DNA from: Microbulbifer bruguierae
GTDB taxonomy: Bacteria; Pseudomonadota; Gammaproteobacteria; Pseudomonadales; Cellvibrionaceae
Length of the DNA: 64,000 bases
Direction of reading: 5' to 3'
Assembly: GCF_029869925.1 (NCBI RefSeq)
Contig: NZ_CP118605.1
Span: 2,694,001-2,758,000, forward strand
Positions 9,037 through 17,641 of this stretch are shown one piece after another. Made by a program: the position numbers and the translations under genes. The notes below the pieces were generated by a model, which saw only the letters and a program-made list of their open reading frames with translations, had not been told where the DNA came from and ran no database searches. Numbering within the stretch: the stretch's first letter is position 1; the number at the start of each line of letters is the position of its first letter.

Positions 9037-11850
9037 ATGCGTATATTGGCTAGTTTATCTTTGCTGCTCCTTCCATTTGCCTGTGTCTTTGGTGCTTCTG
9101 ATCTATTTATGGATCGAGTTCAAAGTAAGGGTTTTTTTGGAAAAAACATCGGCTACATGGCCTTCCGCCACAAAGATAATTATGCATATCCTGTGACGCT
9201 ATCGACGGGTGAAAAGGCAATAATTAGTGGATCTACCGATTTGATTCATGCGGGGATGAATCATCTTGTTCTTATTCGATTCAACAATTCCGACCATAGC
9301 TACTATATCGACAAGACGTCAAAATTTTTTCCCGGCTACTTTAACGACCTTAAACTTTTCCATATTGTTCAAGAAGGCAAAACCGAACAACGCCTTTTTG
9401 CCATCAACGCCGTTGATACACACTTATCAGAGGGGACAGTCGATGACGGTAGCCTGATGGAATTCGATATAGAAACCCTCAAGCTAAAAAACACCTTTAA
9501 AGTTAATGATCCCGGTTACGCTGTCTATTTCGAGTCCTTGCACTTTTCTGACATCGATAACGACGGCAAAGAGGACCTGATCCTACAATCCGGGCTGACA
9601 ATTTGGGTTCTCGACCCGAATGACTGGAACAACTATCGCAAGATAGATGATTTGACCAGTGGCTTTCGCGAGTTTAAAGACACCACAAGTACTTTTTTTA
9701 CGCTTGGCGACGCCGATAACGATGGCCAGAATGAAATTATTTTTAGTGATGGAAGCACTTTCTCTTTGGGAAAGAATGATAAAGCCATTTTTAAGGGGAA
9801 ATTTCCAGTAGACCCTGTTCTTAATGAGCGACGCATTGTTATAGAAGATATCGATGGTGATCAGCAGAATGAAGTATTGTTTCAGGATGTTACCGATAGT
9901 CCTGCAGATACAATCAATATTTTTAACGGAAAAGATTTTTCCGCTAAGTTGTCAATTAAAACGGGACTAAACACACTGTCGTTTATTCTTCATGACATTG
10001 AAGGTGACGGACAGAAAGAGCTGTTCCTAACCCATCTTTATGGAGGTGTTCGCTCATACGATACCGCCACCGGATCTCTTATTTTCGAGTATGTCGACAA
10101 TGATAGTGGCGGTTCTGGCATGATCATTGAAGATCTAGATGGCGATGGTCAACGTGAACTACTCTTTGGTGAAGGTCAAAATTCGTCTGCGCGCTACCGT
10201 TATCTTGTATACGACCTTATTACACACGAGAAAAAATGGGAAAGCCGGGAAGCAAACCCACCCTACCGCGTGATTTCTCATGAATCGACAAGCAATGAAC
10301 TTGTTGTCAGTTCCGCCTCACGAGATGGGAGTAATTTCAAAGTTGGTTATGTTTTTGTACTCGATAGTGAAACACTGCGAGAAAAACATCGCTTCGATCT
10401 CGAGGAAATTTTTGCTGACGAATATGTAGCTTCCACGGGATCAGACGCGGCTCTATTTGATGATCTTGATAATGATGGTAACAATGAACTGATTGTCACC
10501 CGGACAGCAACTTATGAAGGAACCAAGGTTGCAATCATTGATCCCCAAACTAGCGAATTACTTCACGATCACACGCTCGAGCCATTCGTTCAGGTTATCC
10601 CAAACAATGAGACATTCCCTATATCTCTACTGAAAGCACAAGACATTAATAATGACGGCGTTAAGGAATTTTTACTGGGAACTCATCGAATCGGGACCAG
10701 TGCCGGAAGTCCAGGGTTCTTTATTCAGGATTCTCAGTCAGGCGAAATTCTTTATCAGTTTAATACCGGGTCGAGTCCGACAACGTTTGATTCCGTTTAC
10801 GATGTCGAGCTATTGCCATCGAAAGACGGTAAGCAACCCGAAATTTTCTTTCTTACTAGTGGTGCGTTATACAAAATTTCTAACCTCAATACGGCACCGC
10901 AGCTACTAGTCAACGGCGGTATTTCAGCTATAGCACCTGTATCCATCGACGGCTCGGCACAACTACTCGCGGGTAGCAGTGATGGTTATCTTTATCGAAT
11001 CGACCTTGAAAATAATGAAATTGAACAGCTTGCGCAGATTTGCACCCGTAAAAGGCACGCTGAAGAAGAACGTGATTTAGTAGACGACCTGATACCGATC
11101 TTTTCGGACCAAACGGAAACCGGCAAGATCCTGTTTACCTGCAGGGAATCTATTGGTGTGTACGACCTTAAAACTAACCACAGCGATTGGACTACAACCA
11201 CAGATAAATATATTACGCTGTCACCAGCAGCCTATCGTCTAAGGGAAGGAAAATTCAGCTTCTTCTTCGGCTCCATCACTGGTGTTGATGTGTACACCGA
11301 TTTTGACCCTGATAACGATGGCCTTGGCAACCTTCTCGATAGCGATGACGACGGAGATGGTTATTTAGATATCGTGGACGACTATCCACTCGATGGATCG
11401 CGCTGGAAACTAGAGGATTTTGATGCCGACGGCCTCAGCGATGAGGTTGATCCAGATGATGATAACGATGGTGTCAATGATGACCAGGATACATTCCCGA
11501 AAGATGCGACTGAGTCAGTGGATTCCGACGATGATGGTATCGGCAATAACGCCGACGAAGACGATGACAATGACGGAATGGACGATGAGTGGGAGCTGAG
11601 CTACGGACTGGATCCGCTCAACCCCGCGGATGCATCGGGAGACCCCGATGGCGATGGGGCATCAAACCTGAGCGAGTATCAGGCAAATACCGATCCATTG
11701 TCTGCACCACCTCCGCCTGCAAAAGTACCTGACCAGGAAAGCAGTGGCTCCCAAAAAGGCAGCGGAGGCGCTATTAACTGGCCACTGCTTATACTGTTGG
11801 CCCTGTTGTATGGGAGCCGACGGCAATTTTTTGCCCAACGCGCTGGTTGA
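9037..11850 (+). CDS. secreted FG-GAP/EF-hand repeat protein with C-terminal sorting-type tail
   Basis: A 937-residue protein with a signal peptide (about residues 1-19, ending in VFGA). The body contains at least seven FG-GAP/VCBS-like calcium loops such as DIDNDGKEDL, DADNDGQNEI, DLDGDGQREL, DLDNDGNNEL and DINNDGVKEF, spaced as in a beta-propeller. From about residue 757 come dense thrombospondin type-3-like Asp repeats (DSDDDGDG, DPDDDNDG, DEDDDNDG). A Pro/Ser/Gly linker follows, then a short tail SGGAINW, a hydrophobic stretch and SRRQ. That tail looks like a GlyGly-CTERM (rhombosortase) signal. Base composition is visibly AT-richer than the neighbours, suggesting transfer or different constraint. 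Probable role: cell-surface calcium-binding adhesin or scaffold; no catalytic motif was seen. Confidence 0.8.
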   Translation: MRILASLSLLLLPFACVFGASDLFMDRVQSKGFFGKNIGYMAFRHKDNYAYPVTLSTGEKAIISGSTDLIHAGMNHLVLIRFNNSDHSYYIDKTSKFFPGYFNDLKLFHIVQEGKTEQRLFAINAVDTHLSEGTVDDGSLMEFDIETLKLKNTFKVNDPGYAVYFESLHFSDIDNDGKEDLILQSGLTIWVLDPNDWNNYRKIDDLTSGFREFKDTTSTFFTLGDADNDGQNEIIFSDGSTFSLGKNDKAIFKGKFPVDPVLNERRIVIEDIDGDQQNEVLFQDVTDSPADTINIFNGKDFSAKLSIKTGLNTLSFILHDIEGDGQKELFLTHLYGGVRSYDTATGSLIFEYVDNDSGGSGMIIEDLDGDGQRELLFGEGQNSSARYRYLVYDLITHEKKWESREANPPYRVISHESTSNELVVSSASRDGSNFKVGYVFVLDSETLREKHRFDLEEIFADEYVASTGSDAALFDDLDNDGNNELIVTRTATYEGTKVAIIDPQTSELLHDHTLEPFVQVIPNNETFPISLLKAQDINNDGVKEFLLGTHRIGTSAGSPGFFIQDSQSGEILYQFNTGSSPTTFDSVYDVELLPSKDGKQPEIFFLTSGALYKISNLNTAPQLLVNGGISAIAPVSIDGSAQLLAGSSDGYLYRIDLENNEIEQLAQICTRKRHAEEERDLVDDLIPIFSDQTETGKILFTCRESIGVYDLKTNHSDWTTTTDKYITLSPAAYRLREGKFSFFFGSITGVDVYTDFDPDNDGLGNLLDSDDDGDGYLDIVDDYPLDGSRWKLEDFDADGLSDEVDPDDDNDGVNDDQDTFPKDATESVDSDDDGIGNNADEDDDNDGMDDEWELSYGLDPLNPADASGDPDGDGASNLSEYQANTDPLSAPPPPAKVPDQESSGSQKGSGGAINWPLLILLALLYGSRRQFFAQRAG

Positions 11851-11880
11851 CAGGGCATCAGCAGGGAGTACGCACATCAC

Positions 11881-12018
11881 GCTTCCTCGTGTAGCGTACC
11901 TATTTTTGGCGGTCTCAGTGGCTCAACCCTCGGAGGCTGCTTTACCCAGGTGGTATTCAGTTTCGAAATTTCCTCGGGCCGATTGCCGGTAATCCTCGCG
12001 TTTCGTGCCGTAACATGA
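11881..12018 (+). pseudogene. decayed fragment of the 3' end of FtsX-type permease 2
   Basis: In the frame beginning at 11881, bases 11905-12018 read FGGLSGSTLGGCFTQVVFSF followed by EISSG-RLPVILAFRAVT and a stop. This matches the C terminus of the permease ending at 8686 (FDGLSASTLGGSFTQVVFSF ... RLPVIVAFRAAT, stop). About 26 internal codons are missing at the junction after EISSG. There is no start codon or upstream gene body. The 937-residue protein gene therefore sits between the intact permease end and a degraded copy of it. Confidence 0.8.
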
Positions 12019-12052
12019 ACGCTTTTGATTTTAAAAATTGGAATTGCAGTAT

Positions 12053-12775
12053 ATGTACAAGGTTTTGAGTATCGCGGTAGCCGCTTTGCTGCTGGCTTCT
12101 TGCGATGGGGAATGGGTTAACACTCCGCCAGAAGATAAGAGTGAATACATCTTCTTTGACATCGACAACGCGGAACACGGCTGGGAAGTGGGTTTTGCAG
12201 ACTACGACAGCGAAACGGTATCCCCAGACCTGTTGAGCTACGGTTTCGAGCAGCTTCCTCCGACCCGGGATGACCTCAGCGGCCTCCGGGTCTCGGGAGA
12301 TAACCGCAGCTCCGATCTGTTCATGTACATCACCAAACGCTTTTCCGGCTTCGAGCCAAATACCCGCTATGAACTCGCGATGGAGATCATGTTTGCCTCC
12401 AATGTCCCGTCCGGTTGCCTGGATGCCAGCGCCTCCCCCGGTGAAGGTGTGACCATCAAGGCCGGCGCCACCACCTTTAAACCCGCGGTGATCGATAATG
12501 GCGCCGGTGATTTCTACATGAATCTGGACAAGGGTAGTCAGGTGTCCAGCGGCAGCGACGCGATCGCCATTGGCAATTTTGCCAATTCAAAAACCTGCGA
12601 AAGCGGAGATTTTTCCTACGAGGTAAAAGTTCTCCACAACGACGACGATTCCTTTTTTGTAGAAACAAACGATAGCGGAGATCTGTGGATCTTGTTCGGT
12701 ACCGATTCCGGATTCATGGGCACCACGACCATTTATTATCTCGGTGGTGAAATAAAGGCGACGGAAGTGCTGTAG
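12053..12775 (+). CDS. lipoprotein of unknown function
   Basis: A 240-residue protein that begins MYKVLSIAVAALLLASC, a clear lipoprotein signal with lipobox LASC, so the mature N terminus would be Cys17. The next residues are Asp-Gly; Asp at +2 suggests possible retention in the inner membrane by the Lol rule known for E. coli. The mature part is acidic, mostly beta-like, with a pair of Cys in the middle (PSGCLD and SKTCES). I do not recognise the family. A TTG at 12038 would add five residues, but the ATG at 12053 gives the better signal peptide. It starts 34 bases after the permease remnant and is convergent with the acyltransferase gene. Confidence 0.72.
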   Translation: MYKVLSIAVAALLLASCDGEWVNTPPEDKSEYIFFDIDNAEHGWEVGFADYDSETVSPDLLSYGFEQLPPTRDDLSGLRVSGDNRSSDLFMYITKRFSGFEPNTRYELAMEIMFASNVPSGCLDASASPGEGVTIKAGATTFKPAVIDNGAGDFYMNLDKGSQVSSGSDAIAIGNFANSKTCESGDFSYEVKVLHNDDDSFFVETNDSGDLWILFGTDSGFMGTTTIYYLGGEIKATEVL

Positions 12776-12796
12776 CCGAGGTGAGCCACTTGCGGA

Positions 12797-13729
12797 TCAG
12801 TTTTTGCGATAGATCCCGCTTTTCCCCTCCGGCACCCGGCGGAAGCGTTTGTACTCCCACTGGTACTGCGCGGGCGCTTCCGCGATACAGGACTCTACCC
12901 CGCGGTTCAACGCCGCCAGTGACACCTTGATCTCATCACTGAAGATGGCCTGTTCGGCCGGCAGGAATACCAGCTCGAAGCCTTCTTCCTGTCGCTTGCC
13001 AAATCCGAAGACCACCTTGCAACCGGTGCGCTGGATCAGGTTATAGGCGAGGGTCATGGTCAGGGTGGGCTGGCCGAAGAAGGGCGCATAATCGCCACCG
13101 GAGAGGTCCGGTTCCTGGTCCGGCAGTACACCGACAATACCTCCCTCTTTCAGGGCCTTGAGCAGGGCGCGCACACCGCGCACATTGGTTGGTACCAGAT
13201 GGGCACCGGTTTTTTCGCGGCCGGCGCGAATCAGGGGGTCGAGTGCGGTAATCTTCGGTGGCGCGTAGAGGCTGGTAGTGGGGCCGACGGTGGCCAGAAA
13301 CTGGCCGAAAATTTCCCAGTTACCGATATGTGGCGCCAGTACCAGTACACCGCGCCCGTCTTCCACACCATCGCTGAGCAGTTGCTGGTTGCGCACCCGC
13401 ACGATACTGTCTTCCGAAGCACTCCAGGGCTGACGCCACAGGGTCGCCACCTCGAAACCGGTGATGACGGTGTTGACCACGCTGCTGCGAGCGAGCGTTT
13501 CGCGCTCGGCCGCGGGCATTTCTGGATAGCAGCGCTGCAGATTGATGCGGCTTACACGCAGGTTATCGCTGCGGCACCACACCGCCATACGGCCCGCCGC
13601 ACTGCCAAGGCGGCGCGACCAGCGCAGTGGCAGCCTGCCCACCAGCTTCAGCGCACCCGCTGCCAGTTGCCCTTTGATATCCAAAATCGGTACTTCCTTC
13701 TCAAATCCATCGCTGTTGCGAAATTTCAT
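12797..13729 (-). CDS. LpxL/HtrB-family lysophospholipid or lipid A acyltransferase
   Basis: A 310-residue inner-membrane-associated acyltransferase of the lipid A late acyltransferase family. The catalytic H-x4-E/D motif appears as APHIGNWEIF, and the downstream VLPDQEP segment is typical. The equivalent position in Pseudomonas (upstream of glyQ) also carries an LpxL-like gene. Whether the acceptor is Kdo2-lipid IVA or another lipid cannot be decided. The ATG at 13729 is chosen, with AGAG eight bases before it; an upstream in-frame start at 13780 would run into the divergent spacer shared with glyQ. The two genes are divergently transcribed. Confidence 0.85.
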   Translation of the reverse strand: MKFRNSDGFEKEVPILDIKGQLAAGALKLVGRLPLRWSRRLGSAAGRMAVWCRSDNLRVSRINLQRCYPEMPAAERETLARSSVVNTVITGFEVATLWRQPWSASEDSIVRVRNQQLLSDGVEDGRGVLVLAPHIGNWEIFGQFLATVGPTTSLYAPPKITALDPLIRAGREKTGAHLVPTNVRGVRALLKALKEGGIVGVLPDQEPDLSGGDYAPFFGQPTLTMTLAYNLIQRTGCKVVFGFGKRQEEGFELVFLPAEQAIFSDEIKVSLAALNRGVESCIAEAPAQYQWEYKRFRRVPEGKSGIYRKN

Positions 13730-13839
13730 GATCGTGCTCTTTATATAGAGCTTTTGTCGCGCCCGCTGTTTAGTGCGCAACCGCCTGCCGCTATAATTGC
13801 GCCCCTTGTCTTTTCACCCAGCTGAAACCGGAGATAGCG

Positions 13840-14832
13840 GTGTCCGAGCAACAAACCAGCAGTTCTGCCCCAGCGCAGGATCTGAGCACCTTTCAGGGAC
13901 TGATTTTTACCCTGCAGGAATACTGGGCGCGCCAAGGGTGCGTCATTCTACAGCCTCTGGATATGGAAGTGGGTGCCGGCACCTTTCACCCTGCCACCTT
14001 CCTGCGCGCCATCGGCCCGGAAACCTGGAACGCCGCCTATGTACAGCCCTGCCGCCGCCCCACCGACGGCCGCTACGGCGAAAATCCGAACCGACTGCAG
14101 CACTACTATCAGTATCAGGTAGTCATGAAGCCTTCGCCGGCCAATATCCAGGACCTGTACCTGGACAGCCTGCGCGCCCTGGGGATCGACCCGGCGGTGC
14201 ATGACATCCGCTTTGTGGAAGACAACTGGGAATCCCCTACCCTGGGTGCCTGGGGTCTGGGCTGGGAAGTCTGGCTGAACGGTATGGAAGTGACCCAGTT
14301 CACCTACTTCCAGCAAGTGGGCGGCCTGGAGTGCTACCCGGTCACCGGCGAGATCACCTACGGTATCGAGCGCATCGCCATGTACCTGCAGAATGTGCAG
14401 TCCATCTACGACCTGGTGTGGACCCGCAATGCCGACGGCACCCCGGTGACCTACGGCGACGTGTTCCACCAGAACGAAGTGGAGATGTCCCACTACAACT
14501 TCGAGCACGCGGACGTGGAATTCCTGTTCCACACCTTCGATCACTGTGAGCGCGAGAGCCAGCGCCTGATCGAACTGGGGCTGCCGCTGCCGGCCTACGA
14601 GCAGGTGATGAAAGCGTCCCACGCGTTCAACCTACTGGACGCGCGCCATGCAATTTCCGTCACCGAGCGCCAGCGTTTCATCCTGCGTGTACGCACCCTT
14701 GCCCGTGCCGTGGCCCAGGCCTATTTTGACGCGCGCCACGCCCTCGGCTTCCCGCTGGCGACCGAGCAGGCTCGCAACGACGTACTCGCTCACTTAAATG
14801 AAAAGCAGGACGCGCAGAAGGAGAAGAAGTAA
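13840..14832 (+). CDS. glyQ: glycyl-tRNA synthetase alpha subunit
   Basis: A 330-residue catalytic alpha subunit of the bacterial alpha2beta2 glycyl-tRNA synthetase. Family sequence such as [18 protein letters not shown] and [19 protein letters not shown] is unmistakable. It is slightly longer than E. coli GlyQ (303) because of a Ser/Gln-rich N terminus and a charged C-terminal tail ending in lysines. The start is GTG at 13840 with GGAG about five bases upstream. The stop codon overlaps the glyS start by one base, so the two subunits are translationally coupled. Confidence 0.97.
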   Translation: MSEQQTSSSAPAQDLSTFQGLIFTLQEYWARQGCVILQPLDMEVGAGTFHPATFLRAIGPETWNAAYVQPCRRPTDGRYGENPNRLQHYYQYQVVMKPSPANIQDLYLDSLRALGIDPAVHDIRFVEDNWESPTLGAWGLGWEVWLNGMEVTQFTYFQQVGGLECYPVTGEITYGIERIAMYLQNVQSIYDLVWTRNADGTPVTYGDVFHQNEVEMSHYNFEHADVEFLFHTFDHCERESQRLIELGLPLPAYEQVMKASHAFNLLDARHAISVTERQRFILRVRTLARAVAQAYFDARHALGFPLATEQARNDVLAHLNEKQDAQKEKK

Positions 14833-16913
14833 TGGCTCAGGATTTTCTGGTTGAGCTGGGCACCGAAGAGCTGCCCCCGAAAGCGCTTTCCACTCTGATG
14901 CAGGCATTCGCGGATGGTATTGAGCAGGGTCTCAAGGACGCCGAACTCTCCTACGGTTCGGTCAGCGCGTTTGCCAGCCCACGTCGCCTCGCGGTTGCGG
15001 TAAACGACCTCGCCGAGCAACAGCAGGATAAACAGATCGAAAAACACGGCCCCGCCGTGGCCGCTGCCTTTGATAAAGACGGCAATCCGTCCAAAGCCGC
15101 TGAGGGTTTTGCCCGCGGCAACGGCGTGACCGTCGACCAGCTGGCGCGGGTACAAACCGACAAGGGTGAGCGCCTGGCGTTTATCAGTGAGCAGAAAGGT
15201 GAAGCCACCGAAAAACTGCTCGGCGATATCGTCAGCAAGTCCCTCGCGCAGCTGCCGATTCCCAAGCGCATGCGCTGGGGTGCGCGCAAGGAAGAGTTCG
15301 TGCGCCCGGTGCACTGGCTGGTAATGCTGTTCGGCAACAAGGTAGTAGACGCGGAAGTGCTGGGCCTGCAAGCCGGCAATATCACCCGTGGTCACCGCTT
15401 CCATTGCAATCGCGAACTCACCGTGGCCTCGGCCAACGACTATGTACAGCAGCTGCGTGATCCGGGCTATGTGGTTGTCGACTTTGCCGAGCGCCGCGAA
15501 ATGATTCGCGAGCAGGTCCAGGCGGAAGCCAACAATGTGAACGGCGAAGCAGTGATCGATGACGAGCTGCTGAACGAAGTTACTGCGCTGGTGGAATGGC
15601 CGGTGGCGCTCACCGGGCGCTTCGAAAAACGCTTCCTGGATGTACCGGCGGAAGCGCTGATCTCTTCCATGAAAGAGCACCAGAAATACTTTCACGTGGT
15701 GGACGAAGACGGCAACCTGATGCCGTTCTTCATTACCGTATCCAACATTGAAAGTACCGATGCCAAACAGGTTATCGAGGGCAACGAGCGGGTAATCCGC
15801 CCGCGTCTTTCGGACGCCGCCTTCTTCTTCGAGACCGACAAGAAAACCAGTCTCGAAGCGCGCCGGGAAAAACTCAAGTCCATCGTGTTCCAGCAGAAAC
15901 TCGGTACCGTCTACGACAAGACTGAGCGCCTGGCCAAACTGGCGGCGGCGATTGCCGAAAAAATGAATGGCGATTCCGCACTGGCGCAACGCGCCTCGCA
16001 ACTGTGTAAGTCCGACCTCGTCACCGAAATGGTGTTCGAGTTTGCCGACATGCAGGGAATTGCCGGTTACTACTATGCGGAAAATGACGGCGAACCGCTG
16101 GACGTGGCCAAAGCCATGTACGAGCAGTACATGCCGAAATTCGCCGGTGACGAATTGCCGGCCACCGAAACAGGCACCATTATCGCCCTGGCCGACCGTA
16201 TCGATACGCTGGTCGGTATTTTCGGAATCGGCCAGCCGCCGAGCGGCTCTCGCGATCCGTTTGCATTGCGCCGGGCAAGCCTCGGGGTACTGCGCCTGCT
16301 GGTGGAAAAAAATATCGACCTGGATCTGCGCGAACTGCTGACGCTCGCCCGCGATGGCTACCCGCGCACCGCGCTTGCCGAATACGACACGGTGGTTGAG
16401 CAGACCCTGGCCTATATGATCGAGCGCTTCCGCGCGCGTTATGAAGATGCCGGTATCAAGGCTGAAGTATTCCTGGCGGTGTCCGCGCGCAAACTGTCTC
16501 GCCCGCTGGATATCGACAACCGGGTAAACGCGGTACACAGCTTCAGCCAACTCCCGGAGGCGGAAGCACTGGCCGCGGCCAACAAGCGGGTGTCGAATAT
16601 TCTCGCCAAACTGGAGGGCCCGGCGCCGAACCAGGTGGATCAGGCACTGCTGCAGGAAGATGCAGAGAAAGCCCTTTACGCAGCGCTGACAGATGCGCAG
16701 GGCGCGGTGGCGCCACTGTATGCGGAAGCTCGATTTGAGGAAGGTCTCGCCGGCCTCTCCGGTTTGCGGGAAACGGTCGACAACTTCTTCGACGGCGTGA
16801 TGGTAATGGCGGACGACGAACAGCTGCGCAACAACCGCCTGGCACTGCTGGCGCAATTGCGCGGCCTCTTCCTGGAAGTAGCAGATATCTCGCTGCTGGC
16901 ACCGGCCAAGTAA
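14832..16913 (+). CDS. glyS: glycyl-tRNA synthetase beta subunit
   Basis: A 693-residue tRNA-binding beta subunit (E. coli GlyS has 689). It begins with the characteristic FLVELGTEELPPKAL. The middle contains the HD-like region, with ADRIDTLVGIFGIGQPPSGS, and the C-terminal part is the DALR-type anticodon-binding domain. The gene starts one base inside the end of glyQ. A REPIN-like inverted repeat lies 29 bases after its stop and separates it from gmhB. Confidence 0.97.
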   Translation: MAQDFLVELGTEELPPKALSTLMQAFADGIEQGLKDAELSYGSVSAFASPRRLAVAVNDLAEQQQDKQIEKHGPAVAAAFDKDGNPSKAAEGFARGNGVTVDQLARVQTDKGERLAFISEQKGEATEKLLGDIVSKSLAQLPIPKRMRWGARKEEFVRPVHWLVMLFGNKVVDAEVLGLQAGNITRGHRFHCNRELTVASANDYVQQLRDPGYVVVDFAERREMIREQVQAEANNVNGEAVIDDELLNEVTALVEWPVALTGRFEKRFLDVPAEALISSMKEHQKYFHVVDEDGNLMPFFITVSNIESTDAKQVIEGNERVIRPRLSDAAFFFETDKKTSLEARREKLKSIVFQQKLGTVYDKTERLAKLAAAIAEKMNGDSALAQRASQLCKSDLVTEMVFEFADMQGIAGYYYAENDGEPLDVAKAMYEQYMPKFAGDELPATETGTIIALADRIDTLVGIFGIGQPPSGSRDPFALRRASLGVLRLLVEKNIDLDLRELLTLARDGYPRTALAEYDTVVEQTLAYMIERFRARYEDAGIKAEVFLAVSARKLSRPLDIDNRVNAVHSFSQLPEAEALAAANKRVSNILAKLEGPAPNQVDQALLQEDAEKALYAALTDAQGAVAPLYAEARFEEGLAGLSGLRETVDNFFDGVMVMADDEQLRNNRLALLAQLRGLFLEVADISLLAPAK

Positions 16914-16942
16914 ATCGTCACTTCCCATATCTGGCACCCTCT

Positions 16943-17013
16943 TTGTAGGAGCTTGCCTGCAAGCGAACGGTTTCGTAGTAGAGATCGGTTCGCTTACCGG
17001 TAAGCTCCTACAA
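16943..17013. repeat. REPIN-like pair of inverted REP sequences between glyS and gmhB
   Basis: TTGTAGGAGCTTGCCTGCAA...GCGAAC (16943-16968) faces its near reverse complement GTTCGCTTACCGGTAAGCTC...CTACAA (16988-17013). The GTAGGAGC-TGC-GCGA core resembles the REP sequences of Pseudomonas and related bacteria, which are mobilised by RAYT-type (TnpA_REP) transposases. Related copies are at 44570-44620 and 47442-47467. It could also act as a transcription-attenuating stem-loop after glyS. Confidence 0.8.
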
Positions 17014-17045
17014 GGTCGGATTTACCTTTTGAGCAACACAATCCC

Positions 17046-17609
17046 ATGGCCATCATCATTCTCGACCGCGACGGCGTCATCAATCAGCACTCGGAGTACC
17101 ACGTCCGCAGTGCCGAGGAATGGATTCCTATCGCCGGCAGTATCGAAGCCATGGCACAACTCAGCCAGGCCGGCCACCAGCTGGTCATCGCTACCAACCA
17201 GAGCGGCCTTGCTCTCGGCCATTTCGATCTCGACGACCTGGAAGCCATGCACGCAAAAATGCGCGCGCTGGTGGAAGATGCGGGCGGCGAGATAGCCGCG
17301 ATTTTTTACTGTCCCCACAGCGACGAAGACAACTGTCGCTGCCGCAAACCGAAAACCGGTCTGTTGGACGCCATTGAGGCCGAGTTCGATACCAGCCTGC
17401 ACGACTGCTATTTTGTCGGCGACCGAATCCCGGATCTGCAATGCGCCGTGGCAAAAGGGTGTAAACCCGTGCTGGTAAAAACCGGGCTGGGTGAAACAAC
17501 GCTCGCCGGAATTATCCGCGAGCCCGATCCAATGCTGTCAGAAACCCTGCTGATGTCAGACCTCGCTGAGTTTGCCGCGTTCATTCTCGAGCATTCGCCG
17601 AAAATTTAG
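17046..17609 (+). CDS. gmhB: D-glycero-beta-D-manno-heptose-1,7-bisphosphate 7-phosphatase
   Basis: A 187-residue HAD-superfamily phosphatase of ADP-heptose synthesis for the lipopolysaccharide core. HAD motif I is DRDG (residues 7-10, nucleophile D7), motif II is ATNQSG, and the later motif is VGDRIPD. The structural zinc loop C-P-H-x6-C-R-C is intact (CPHSDEDNCRC), which distinguishes GmhB from other small HAD phosphatases. Its position after glyS is the one known from Pseudomonas. The start ATG at 17046 lies 33 bases after the REPIN-like repeat. Confidence 0.93.
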   Translation: MAIIILDRDGVINQHSEYHVRSAEEWIPIAGSIEAMAQLSQAGHQLVIATNQSGLALGHFDLDDLEAMHAKMRALVEDAGGEIAAIFYCPHSDEDNCRCRKPKTGLLDAIEAEFDTSLHDCYFVGDRIPDLQCAVAKGCKPVLVKTGLGETTLAGIIREPDPMLSETLLMSDLAEFAAFILEHSPKI

Positions 17610-17641
17610 CCTCGTTCCCTCCCCCTTCTGTTTTCATTCAT

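Noticed and set aside
14790..16937. 715-codon open frame opposite glyS
   Set aside because: Antisense to a fully conserved synthetase gene; composition is an echo of the sense codons.
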